Part shown: piece after piece, positions 49,101-61,100 of the stretch
How the letters are laid out: each line of letters opens with the position of its first letter
Numbering within the stretch: the first letter of the stretch is position 1
Source of the DNA: Manis javanica
Taxonomy: Eukaryota > Chordata > Mammalia > Pholidota > Manidae
DNA length: 64,000 bases
Direction: 5' to 3'
NCBI RefSeq assembly: GCF_040802235.1
Contig: NC_133156.1
Location: forward strand, 184,338,351-184,402,350
Translations under genes and position numbers: made by a program
Notes under the pieces: model-generated
The model's input: the letters and a program-made list of their open reading frames with translations, nothing else
Database searches by the model: none
What the model was told of the DNA's origin: nothing

Positions 49101-52100
49101 AAATGTTGATTGATGAATAAGTGAACTAATTAAGTGGAAGAATGTTTTCTGATTAAAAACTTTGCCTCACACTGATAATCTGATTGTTTCTAAGTCTTTC
49201 TTTTCTACCCCTTGATGATTTAGGTGTGGGAGTTGATGGAGGCAACGACAAAGATTGGGAAGCCAACGCCTGCAAAATCCAGCTCATTAAGAAGAAAGGG
49301 AAGGTTAAGGCACTAGATGAAGAAGTGCACAGTAATGTAACTTCGTTTGATTTTTGTCTGCCCTCCCTTTCTCCCTTTCCTATCAAATTACCTTTCTGCC
49401 CATATTTGGGGGCCTATTTTAAAAATAGTAACATTTGAAGTTGATTGGAGGGAAGGAAAGTGTTTTTTTTTATTATCTGTACTGGTGAAAAAGTACCTTA
49501 GCTTCAAAAAATCACATTTCCTAAGGAAAGAAATTAGTTAGGTGCATTGTGTTCATCAAGCTCATTATCCTAAGGTGAAGTGGCCACCTTTCCTGAGGAA
49601 GGACAGAGGCATTGTTAGTGGTGTCCTGATTCATGTGTCTTCACTTGTGGTTGTCTTCATTTTGGACTAAATGCCTATTTATGGCGTATGGTCGCTCTGG
49701 ATGTTGCAACTTTTAGTAGGTCTGGTGTAACCAAGTAAGTATCATGTTCTTCTCTCATGATTTTCTTACTTCCCTGGTATGAAGTAGTTGCCCAGAGACA
49801 CATGCTCCATTAAAGGGGATGTACTTCTCAGTATTTAGTTTATAGTATTATGCTTATACATCTTAATTTTTCACAGGAAACTTGAAAATAAGAACTTAGA
49901 AGTAGATTGAGAAAATAATTAACAATTTAAAAAAATACTTGGCAAAACCCAGGAAATAGCAGTTTTTTATGTGCCTGATCAAATGGGTGCCATATAGTCA
50001 TCATATAGGAGTGCAGGTAGAAGAGAATGACGGAGTCAGTCTTTTTTTTTTTATTTTTTCATATAACCAAATATTTAGCACTGTAGTACTTGCTTAACAA
50101 ATGGAGTCAGTACTTACTTTGCTTGTACTGTGGGTGGAATTAGCTAGAGATAGGCAGGCACCCAAATGATGACACTTCAGAAACTATAGTATAAATTTTC
50201 GGTCTACTGTGTATAGTGCACCCTGTATACCAGGCTGATTATAGTAGGCTCTATAGGAGAGAACAAGCAGATTGCTTTAATATTCAGGGGAGAGCTAGTT
50301 CCCACAAGTTGGGGAGACTTGGGTTATGTAAGGAATGGCTGTTGATTATATTTGTGCATTGCAAGTGAGAATGGAGGACCTTTCCAGTAGAATAACTTGG
50401 GTAAAGATAAGAATAGGGAGGTCAAGTTTGGTGGAATGGTATAGGTGGTCCTTTTAATCTACATCATTGGTAAGATGAGTATGGCAGGCTAGAAAGCAGC
50501 TTGTGACCAGAATCACCAACTTTGACTGTCAGTATATCAGAACATGCCTTCACCTGCAGAAAAGTTACAAAAGTAGTGGAGAAATGGGAACTTGACAGGT
50601 ATTGCTTGTGAATTTATAACTCATAAGTCACTTTGAAGAGCAACCTGGCTGTATCTAAATGGGATGTGCCTGTATCCTATGACCAAGCACTTCCACTCCT
50701 GGCCATATACTTGAAAGATTCATTGTAGCAAATTTTAGAAACAGCCTAAAAGTCTGCCAGTAAGGAAGTGGGACAGTAAGTTGTATGTGATACAGTGAAT
50801 GACCTATGTAGCTTCTGAAAGGAGTACACTGGATCTTGTTCTTCATGTGGGGACATGGGTAATTTCTGGGAACTTAATGTTGAGTGAAAAGAGACAACCT
50901 GAAGAAGGATATGTAAAGTATAGTAGTACTATTTTTAAAACACCAAAGACAGTAGTATTTATCATTTGTAAATGCTATTATTTAAGGATACACATTAGCA
51001 TAACAGCTTAAAGGCACAAATGGGAAGGTGCTCCTTCAGCCTGAGAATCCTCTGGGGAGGAAAGGAATGGGATAGGGTATAAAAGAGCAATTTTTACTTT
51101 TTGGATCTTAAAAAAGATCTAATGCACAAATGGTTAGATGTAACATTTGTTAACTTTCCATGTGGGTAGTTTGCGAGGTTTATTTTATTATTCCTAGCAA
51201 GTTTCACTGTTTGACCTATTTGAGGGAAGACCTCTCAGAAAAGGCCATTAGATTGGTTATTGGTTGTTTCTGACTTTGATAATACTGGCTAACGTTTATT
51301 GATTGCTTTCTATGACCCAGGCACTTTAGTAAGTGCCTTACATATATATTTCAGTTATAACCCATGAAGTAGGTAAAATTATCACCGTCATTTATAGATG
51401 AGGATATTGAAACACAGAAGAGTAGGTACTGTCAGATAGTGTAAGCAGTAAAGGCAGTGAAGTTTTGGGGGCAAAGGAAGGGTGGAGAGGGTTGCTGTTC
51501 TAGAGAGTGACAAAAATTAAGGATTCTTTTACATTTTGTATCTTTAAAAAGATGCAAAGCACAAATGGCTTTATGTTAATATTTGTTGTTGCTGGACATA
51601 GGTACTTGAGTGTTTTATTGCTACCAGCAAATTTAAGTATGTTTGAACTATTTAGGAAAAGAAAGGATGAAAGTTGAGAAAAGGTATGTAGAGGGCAAGA
51701 AGCCTTGGGGGTGAAAGTCGGGGGAGAGAGAGGATGCAAATAAGGAAATTACTGAGCTATTACAGTTCAGAAAGGTCAAGACACTGGTAGGAAATTAGCC
51801 TTTATAGGAGTCATAAGTAAAATAAAAGCTAAATAAAGCATTATGAGGTGAGGGGAAAAAGCTGAGCATAGTCCCTAAAGTAAAGGAACTATGTAGGATT
51901 GAGGCTTAAGGAGAATAGAAAAGATGAACTATCAGTTGAATGAGCTCTCAGCTTAATGTATAAGGAACATGCATACATGTTTCTTAACTGGGAACAATGA
52001 TACACGTTTGATAATTACCATGACTCAGTTTAAAGAATTATATGATTTACTGTTGCTTGGCACCTTGTAGTGTGGAGGCATGGCGTATGAAAACTGGAGG

Positions 52101-55100
52101 TTACTTAGACTTAAGGTTCAACAAAGGCTTTAGAACGGAGATAACAGAACAGGTAGGGTGAGTCAGGGGTTGGAGGTCATGATTAATTTATAGAACAGGA
52201 AATCTTTGTGAGGCATATACTTATATTGTCATAGCTGTGATTTTTTTATTAGACATTAGCTAATGTTCCTTTGGCAATAGTGAAATAGGTATGGTAATTA
52301 CCATGAATTTGAAGTGGATTCAATTTATAGACTCTTGTTACTTTCTCCAGTATTGCTTGTCAGCATGTGAAGGGAGATACTGCTTTAATTATAGTTAGCC
52401 TAAAAAATTCGTCAGATGTTTTCATTGTGTGCATTAGCCTGCTAAGTAGTGATAAACAGTAATCCTGTTTCTGGAGGTCATTTATCTGGTCACCTTTATT
52501 ATTCAGACCACAGTTAAATAAGGAAAGAATATACTGATCATTTTTATCCAGTAGTTGATTGAGCCATCCACAAAAATTTGAGTGTCTGACGTATAAGCAG
52601 ATAACTTGAGTATCTGCTTAGTGCTTAGGATTCAAAGATAGTAAAGCAAGCTGCTGCTTTTGTAGAACTAAAATTCTGGTAGCAGCTAGGTTGACAACAT
52701 GTCATAAATGTACTAGTGGAGCAGAGTATATACCATTGTGGTTTTAATCTAAGGCTTTGGAGTCAACCAGACTTGGGTTCAAACCCTATCTCTGCTGCTT
52801 GTTAGCTGTGACCTAGGGCAGGTTTTGTGACCTCTTTGAGCTATAGCTTCTTAATGTGTTAAATAGAGTGTTGTGAAGATTCAATAACAATGAATATTTA
52901 TTGAATACTTACTATATACCAGTCATTGTTCTGGAACCTGAGGACATAGGGGACAACAAGATAGGCAAACTCCATTCCTTGATGGAGTTTACCATCTAGT
53001 GAGAGGGCCAGACAGTGAACAAATATATGTTAGGTAGTGATTAGTGCTATGAAGAAGTATGGTAGAGGTGACATTTGAGTGGAGACAATGTGATTGTCAG
53101 AACGAGGGAATGCTAGGCAGAGAACACCCAAATGCATAGACTGTGCGTGAGCTTGGCCTGTTACTGCTGTAAGTCAGTGGGATGAGCGTACAGCGAGTGG
53201 TGGGGAGAGGGAGGAACTGAGGCTAGTGAAGTGGCTGAGGGCTAGGTTATGTAGGGTCTTGTTACTGGGAGGGGTCTTTCTCACCCCTCGTCAGGCACAC
53301 CGGACAAGGAATATGAAGCAAAATAAGAAGGCTGGAAGACAATTCTACTTAGCAAGGAGAAAGTACACTCTCTAGGGGTGTGTGTGGCCTGAGAGGTCAG
53401 GACCAGCCCTGTTTATCTGAATACTTATTGATTTTATGGGAAAGTGAGGGGTGGGTTAACAGGTTCAGATTATATAACTGCTCTGGATCTGCACATGCTC
53501 TTACTCCTTAATGCACACACACACAAAAATGAGGTTAGTGGGAGGGTGGGAAATTCTAATGATCATGTGAATGGGCCAACATTGTTTTCTGACATACCTT
53601 GGTGGTGCAGGCATCAGCCTTGGGGATTTAATGTTAGTTTAAGGATCATGTGAATGTGCCAAGGTCATTCTTGGACATATCTCAGTGTCCTTTGTGCAGG
53701 CATCAGCCTTGGGGATTTCCTGGCCATGCCCTCTTGTTTCAGGCAAAGAGTGGGTGTAAACACACCTAGAAAGGTTACTAGCTTCCACCTCTCCTCTCCT
53801 TTTTACTGCTCTTATCTTACTAACTGCCTACTTTAATGGTCTTAAGAGTGTTTTACTACATGTGTAGATTTTACTGCATGTATGTAATGGGAAGTCATTG
53901 GAAAAATTTGCTTGGGAGAGATGTTCTAATTTCAGTTTTGAAAGATTCTTGGATTGGTGTGCAAAGACGAGATTGTATAGAGGGAAGACCGGATACAGGG
54001 AGACTAGTTAGGATTCTTTTGAAGTAGTCCATTTTAGAGATGACAGTGTCTTGGGTAACAGTGATGGCGTTACCTAGCATGAGTCTTTTGTACCTAGCAT
54101 GAGTACATTCTCAGTAAATGTTAGCTGTTGTTATTTGTAAAAGGTGTGTTGAGAGCTTTGAGGTGTAATTGGAGAGGGGTGGGAGAAAAGTATGGAAAAG
54201 AAGGTGGGGGCCAGATGGTAGAAGGGCTGGTATACCATGAAATGGTGTTGTAGCTTTATCTTAAGAGAAAGTGGTTCTCTGGTTGTATGTTAGAATTTGA
54301 GGATTTCTTTTTTTTGTTTGTTTAAAACATTTTAATTTTTTGAATAAGTCATACTTGTACACAGTACAAAATTATGAAGACGCAAAAAGTAGCAATAAGG
54401 GGAATTACGCTCCCCAACTTCAAGCTCTACTACAAAGCCACAGTAATCAAGACAATTATAGACCAATCGAACAGACTAGAATTCAGTTATTAACCAAGCA
54501 TACATGATCAATTAATATATGATAAAGGAGCCATGGATATTCAGTGGGGAAATGACAGCCTCTTCAACAACTGGTGTTGGGAAAACTGGACAGCTACATG
54601 TAAGAGAATGAAACTGGATTACTGTCTAACTCCATACACAAAAGTAAACTTGAAACGGATCAAAGACCTGAATGTAAGTCATGGAACCATAAAACTTTTA
54701 GAAGAAAACATGGGCAAAAATCTCTTGAATATAAACATGAGCAACTTTTTCATGAACATATCTCCCCAGGCAAGGGAAACAAAAGCAAAAATGAACAAGT
54801 GGGACTATATCAAACTAAAAGCTCTGTACAGCAAAGGGCACCATCAGTAGAACAAGAACGCATCCTACAGTATGGGAGAATATATTTGTAAATGACATCT
54901 GATAAGTGGTTGATATCCAAAATATATAAAGAGCCCATGCACCTCAACAAACAAAAAACAAATAACCCGATTAAAAAATGGGCAGAGGGGGCGAAGTCAA
55001 GATGGTGGCATGAGTAGAGCAGCAGAGATCTCCTCCCAGAACCATATGTATTTTTGAAAATACAACAAATACAACTATTCCTAAAAGAGAGACCAGAAGA

Positions 55101-58100
55101 CACAGGACAACAGCCAGACTACATCTACATCTGTGAGAACCCAGCACCTTGCGAAGTGGGTAAGGTACAAGCCTCAGCCCACAGGGACCTGAGCACCCCT
55201 CACCCCAGCTCCCGGCGGGAGGAGTCGGAGTGGGGAGGAAGAGGGAGCCCAGGACTGCTAAACACCCAGCCCTAGCCATCCGCAACAGAGCTCAGACACA
55301 CAGTGCATGGGGTGCTGGATACTAGGGAAAAAGGACAGTAAAACCTGCGAGTGGGTCCCCACATTTGGCGCCCCTGGGACAAAAGAAAAGCGAGTGCCCT
55401 TTGAAAATCCTTAAGGGACAGCGACCTCACCGCTGGATGGAAGCGCACCGGAGCAATCAGCCCAGTAACTGGGAATCCCAGGGAACTCTGGGTGCCCCAA
55501 TCTCCTGGGTGGCTGCGCAGCTCCGAGGCCCCTCGGTGATAAACAGCCTCCAGCCCATTCCCCCTCCGGCATAACTCCACCATAGCGGCAGTGGCCACGC
55601 CCACAGCAACTGGGCAGAGCTTCTTCCACAGTGGCTGGGCAAGAATCAGACACCCTGTCTGCGTGCAGCTGCCCAGCACAAGTTGCTAGGCTAGGGGTCG
55701 CTGCTCTCCCAGGAGAGGAAGGCCACAAACCAGCAAGAAGGGACATTCTCCCAGCCGACACGTGCGCCAGCTCCCCACAACTACCTCTATCACCATGAAA
55801 AGTTAGAACAATTTGATCCAGATCAAAATCACAGAGTCAACCCCTAAGAAGGAGATAGACCTAACCAATCTTCCTGAAAAAGAATTCAAAATAAAAATCA
55901 TAAACATGCTGATGGAGCTGCAGAGAAATAACAAGAGCTAAGGGATGACATCCGGAGGGAGATCACAGATGCCAGGAAGGAGATTACAGAAGTGAAACAA
56001 TTTCTGGAAGGATTTATAAGCAGAATGGATAAGATGCAAGAGGCCATTGATGGAATAGAAACCAGAGAATGGGAACACATAGAAGCTGACGCAGAGAGAG
56101 ATAAAAGGATCTCCAGGAATGAAACAATATTCAGAGAACTGTTGTGTGACCAATCCAAAAGGAACAATATCTGCATTATAGGGGTACCAGAAGAAGAAGA
56201 GAGAGAAAAAGGGATAGAAAGTGTATTAGAAGAAATAATTGCTGAAAACTTCCCCAAACTGGGGGATGAAATAATTGATCAGACCACAGAAGTACACAGA
56301 ACTCGCAACAGAAGGGACCCAAGGAGGACAACACCAAGACACCTAATAATTAAAATGGCAAAGATCAAGGACAAGGACAGAGTTTTAAAGGCAGCTAGAG
56401 AGAGGAAAAAGGTCACCTACAAAGGAAAACCCGTCAGGCTACTATCAGACTTCTCAACAGAAACCTTACAGGCCAGAAGAGAATGTCATGATATATTTAA
56501 TGCAATGAAACAGAAGGGCCTTGAACCAAGAATACTGTATACAGCACAATTATCATTTAAATATGAAGGAGGGATTGAACAATTCCCAGACAAGCAAAAG
56601 TTGAGGGAATTTGTCTCCTACAAACCACCTCTACAGGGTATATTAGAGGGAATGCTCTAGATGGGAGCAGCACTCCTAAGACTAAATAAGATGTCACCAG
56701 AGAAAATAAAATCAGAGCAAAGAAAGCAGACCAACCAAATGCTAACCAAAGGCAAAAAATAAAATCAACTACCCACAAAAGCAGTTAAAGGAAATACAAA
56801 AGAGCACAGAATAAAACAACCAACAAATAAGAATGGAGGAGGAGGAATAAGAAGGGAGAGAAATAAAGAATCACCAGACAGTGTTTATAATAGCTCTATA
56901 AGTGAGCTAAGTTAGGCAGTAAGGTACTAAAGAAGCTAACCTTGAACCTTTGGTAACCATGTGTCTAAAGCCTGCAATGGCAATCACTACATATCTTTCA
57001 ATAATCACCCTAAATGTAAATGGACTGAATGCACCAATCAAAAGACACAGAGTAATAGAATGGATAAAAAAGCAAGATCCAACTATATGCTGCTTACAAG
57101 AGACTCACCTCAAACCCAAAGCCATACAATGGGGAAATGACAGTCTGTTCAACAGCTGGTGTTGGCAAAACTGGACAGCTACATGTAAGAGAATGAAACT
57201 GGATCACCGTCTAACCCCATACACAAAAGTAAATTCGAAATGGATCAAAGACCTGAAAGTAAGTCATGAAACCATAAAACTCTTAGGAAAAAACATAGGC
57301 AAAAATCTCTTGGACATAAACATGAGCGACTTCTTCATGAACATATCTCCCTGGGCAAGGGAAACAAAAGCAAAAATGAACAAGTGGGACTACATTAAGG
57401 TGAAAAGCTTCTGTACAGCAAAGGACACCATCAATAAAACAAAAAGGTACCCTACTCTATGGGAGAATATATTCATAAATGACAGATCTGATAAAGGCTT
57501 GACATCCAAAATATATAAAGAACTCATGCACCTCAGCAAACAAAAAGCAAATAATTCAATTAAAAAATGGGCAGAGGAGCTGAACAGACAGTTCTCCAAA
57601 GAAGAAATTCAGATGGCCAACAGACACATGAAAAGATGCTCCGCATTGCTAGTTATCACAGAAATGCAAATTAAAACCACAATGAGATATCACCTCACAC
57701 AAGTAAGGATTGCCACCATCCAAAAGACAAACAACAGAAATGTTGGTGAGATTGTGGAGAAAAGGGAACCGTCCTACACTGCTTGTGGGAATGTAAATTA
57801 GTTCAACCATTGTGGAAAGCAGTATGGAGGTTCCTCAAAAAGCTCAAAATAGAAATACCATTTGACCCAGGAATTCCACTTTTAGGAATTTACCCTAAGA
57901 ATACAGCAGCCCAGTTTGAAAAAGAGAGATGCACCCCTATGTTTATCACAGCACTATTTACAATAGCCAAGAAATGGAAACAACCTAAGTGTCCGTCAGT
58001 AGATGAATGGATAAAGAAGATGTGGTACATATACACAATGGAATATTATTCAGCCATAAGAAGAAAACAAATCCTACCATTTGCAACACAATGGATGGAG

Positions 58101-61100
58101 CTAGAGGGTATTATGCTCAGTGAAATAAGTCAGGTGGAGAAAGACAAATACCAAATGATTTCACTCGTATGTGGAGTATTAGAACAAAGAAAAACTGAAG
58201 GAACAGAACAGCAGCAGAATCACCGAACCTAAGAATGGACTAACAGTTACCAAAAGGAAAGGGACTGGGGAGGATGGGAGGGAAGGGAGGGTCAAGGGTG
58301 GGGAAAAAGAAAGGGGGTATTACGATTAGCATGTATAATGTGGTGGGGTCATGGGGAGGGCTGTGCAACACAGAGAAGACAAGTAGTGAGTCTACAGCAT
58401 CTCAATACGCTGATGGAGAGTGACTGTAATGGGGTTTGTGGGGGGGACTGGGTGAATGTGGGACCCTTGTAAACATAATGTTCTTCATGTAATTGTAGAT
58501 TAATGATCACTAAATAAATAAATAAATAAATAAATAAAAATGGGCAGAGGGTCTGAGCATACATTCTCCAAAGAAGATAATCAGATGGCCAACAGGCACG
58601 TGAAAAGATGCTCCACTTTGCTAATCATCAGGGAATCGCAAATTAAAACCATCACAACTTCCTATGCAGTTAGGATAGCCAACATCCAAAATCCAAAAGA
58701 CAAGCAACAACAAATGCTGGGAATGCTGGTGGGAATGTAAATTAGTTCAACCATTGTGGAAAGCAGTATGGAGGTTCCTCAAAAAACTCAAAACAGAAAT
58801 ACCATTTGACCCAGGAATTCACTTTTAGGAATTTATTCTAAGAATGTAGAATCCCAGATTCAAAAAGACATACGCACCCCTATGTTGATCGCAGCATTAT
58901 TTATAATAGCCAAGAAATGGAAGTAACGTTAGTGTCCATCAGTAGATGGATGGATAAAGAAGAGGTGCTACATATACACAATGGAATAGTATTCAGCCAT
59001 AAGAAGAAAATCCTACCTTTTGCAACAACATGGATGGAGCTGAAGGGTATTATGCTCAGTGAAATAAGCCAGTCAGACAAAGACAGGTATCAAATGATTT
59101 CACTCATCTGGAGTATAACAACAAAGCAAAAACTGAAGGAACAAAACAGCTGCAGACTCAGTGAACCCAAAAATGCACTAACAGTTGCCAAAGGGAAAGG
59201 GATTGGGGATGATGGGTGTGAAGGGAGGGAGAAGGGGAACAAGGGATATTACGATTAGCATATATAATGTAGAGGGGGGCAAGGGGAAGGCAATATACAC
59301 AGAGAAGACAAGTAGTGATTCTATAGCATCTTACTATGCTGATGGACAGTGACTGTAATGGGGTATTTGGTGGGGACTTGATAGTGGGGGAATCTAGTAA
59401 CCACAATGTTGCTCATGGATTGTATATGAATGATACCTTAATAAAAAATGAAAGAGCAGTGAAAGTGTCTTTCCTACCCCGCTTAGTAACTCTTTCTAAG
59501 AGTGATCCATACTATGAATTTCTTGTGTATCCTTCTGGAAATTTTTTTCATTGAAGTATTGTTGATATTCAATCTTATATTGGTTTTAAATGTACAACAC
59601 TGTGGTTGAACAGTTAGCTGCATTATCAAATCCTCACCCCCTCTAGTGCAGTTGCTATCACCATTGAAAGATGTTACAGAATTATTGACTATATTCTGCA
59701 TGCTGTTCTGTCGAGCGTGTGACCAATTTATATTGTGATTGTGAATTATTGTGCTCCTTTGTCCCTACAACCTCTCCCCCTTGGTAACCACTAGTCACTT
59801 CTCAGTGTATGCATCTACTGTTGTTTTGTTCATTCCGTTTTGATTTGTTTTTATATTCCACTATATTCCACAAATAAGTGAAATCAAATGGTATTTGTCT
59901 TTCTCTGCCTGAGCATAATACCTTTCTCTGTCTTTCACTGAGCATAATACCTTAAGGATTTTTTTTCCTTAATCCCTGTGACCAGGTTTAGGATGATTCC
60001 TGGGTAGCTAGGGATGCAAACCACTTTCAAAGCAATGGAAATCTATTCAAGTATTTTAATCATTGTTTCCTGATCAGATTTGAGTTTTAGAATGACCTGA
60101 TTAGCCAATGTAGAAACCACAAAGACTGTGTGAAAATGCATGGGCTTTCCTACGCAGATACCTGAGCAGTTTTCTCTTAATTCAGACCTAATAATTCTTA
60201 GACAAATGAATTTTATATTTAGGAAATTAGAAGGAGGGGGTCATTACTAGTAAATACTACAACTCTTTCTTATTATTTTTTTTACTGAAACAAGCAAGAA
60301 GAAATGAGCTTACAGGGAAAAGAAATTAGAATAGCTGGTTTTCAAGGTAAAGGAGTATCAGCCTATGACCCGATACTTTCATAGTGTTGCTCTGTTCTCA
60401 AGGACTATTCTTTGATTTTGGAAGCTCTTCATAATTGCAGTTTATATTGTGAGACATGTTTACATTCACTGGTGGCCAAAGCAATTGTAGTCATAAGGTT
60501 GTGTGGGATTGAGAAAATGAATTTATTTTTGCATGTCTAATTAAAATGACACTGGTTCTTTTCAAGGCAAGGATTAAATACAGATTTTAAAAAATCACAT
60601 TAACTCTTTGTCTTTAACTTTTGAGTTTGAAAAATTTCAAGTCTCCAGAAAAGCTGAAAGAATAGTGCATTAATCACCCATATACTTTATCTAGTTTTAC
60701 TATTGTTAGCATTTTGTCACATTTGCTTTCTCTCTCTGTATATATTTTTTTGGTTGTTATTGGAAGCATTTGCTGTAAATATTTCAGCTACATTAACTCC
60801 TAAGTCTTAATTACTGTTTTGAATATGCTTGATCTTCATTAACTCTTAAGTCTTTTAATTACTATCTTGAATATGCCTATACAGTTATTTACAGTTTAAA
60901 TAATTGTATATTCCAAGTGAGCAGCACTGTAATAATTATATTTAAATACAGCTTTATAACATTACTTGTACAGCATGATTTAATATTGAAATTTTTCATT
61001 TTGTCTCCTTTAGAACAGCAAGATATGGATTTAGATATAGAATTTGATGTACACCTTGGAATAGCTCATACTCGGTGGGCAACACATGGAGAACCCAATC

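Larger units (their letters stand above)
54990..58535 (+). mobile_element. Younger LINE-1 copy 3, nested in the older L1, internally deleted
   Basis: It starts at the L1 5' end ('ggcgaagtcaagatggtggc') and ends in an AAAT-rich tail at 58510-58535. An exact 16-bp duplication flanks it. Length is only 3.55 kb because about 2.6 kb of ORF2 is missing. It lies in the same orientation as GFPT1, so its sense poly-A signals could be read in the host transcript. Confidence 0.93.
54391..59450 (+). mobile_element. Older 5'-truncated LINE-1 in GFPT1 intron 3, interrupted by a younger L1
   Basis: The outer L1 begins within ORF2 at 54391, runs to 54989, is interrupted by the inner L1, and resumes at 58552 with the ORF2 end and 3' UTR to about 59450. 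Its own sequence is about 1.5 kb. Pieces 54533-54850 and 58540-58740 translate as ORF2 C-terminal segments, with frameshifts. I found no clear target-site duplication for it. Confidence 0.85.

Noticed and set aside
55365..55761. Overlapping 60-135-codon ORFs on both strands
   Set aside because: They fall in the GC-rich 5' UTR of the nested L1.
57100..57130. The ORF2 internal deletion as an L1 splicing product
   Set aside because: There is no GT at the left edge in the undeleted copies. A shared GACAT explains the join better than donor-acceptor splicing.
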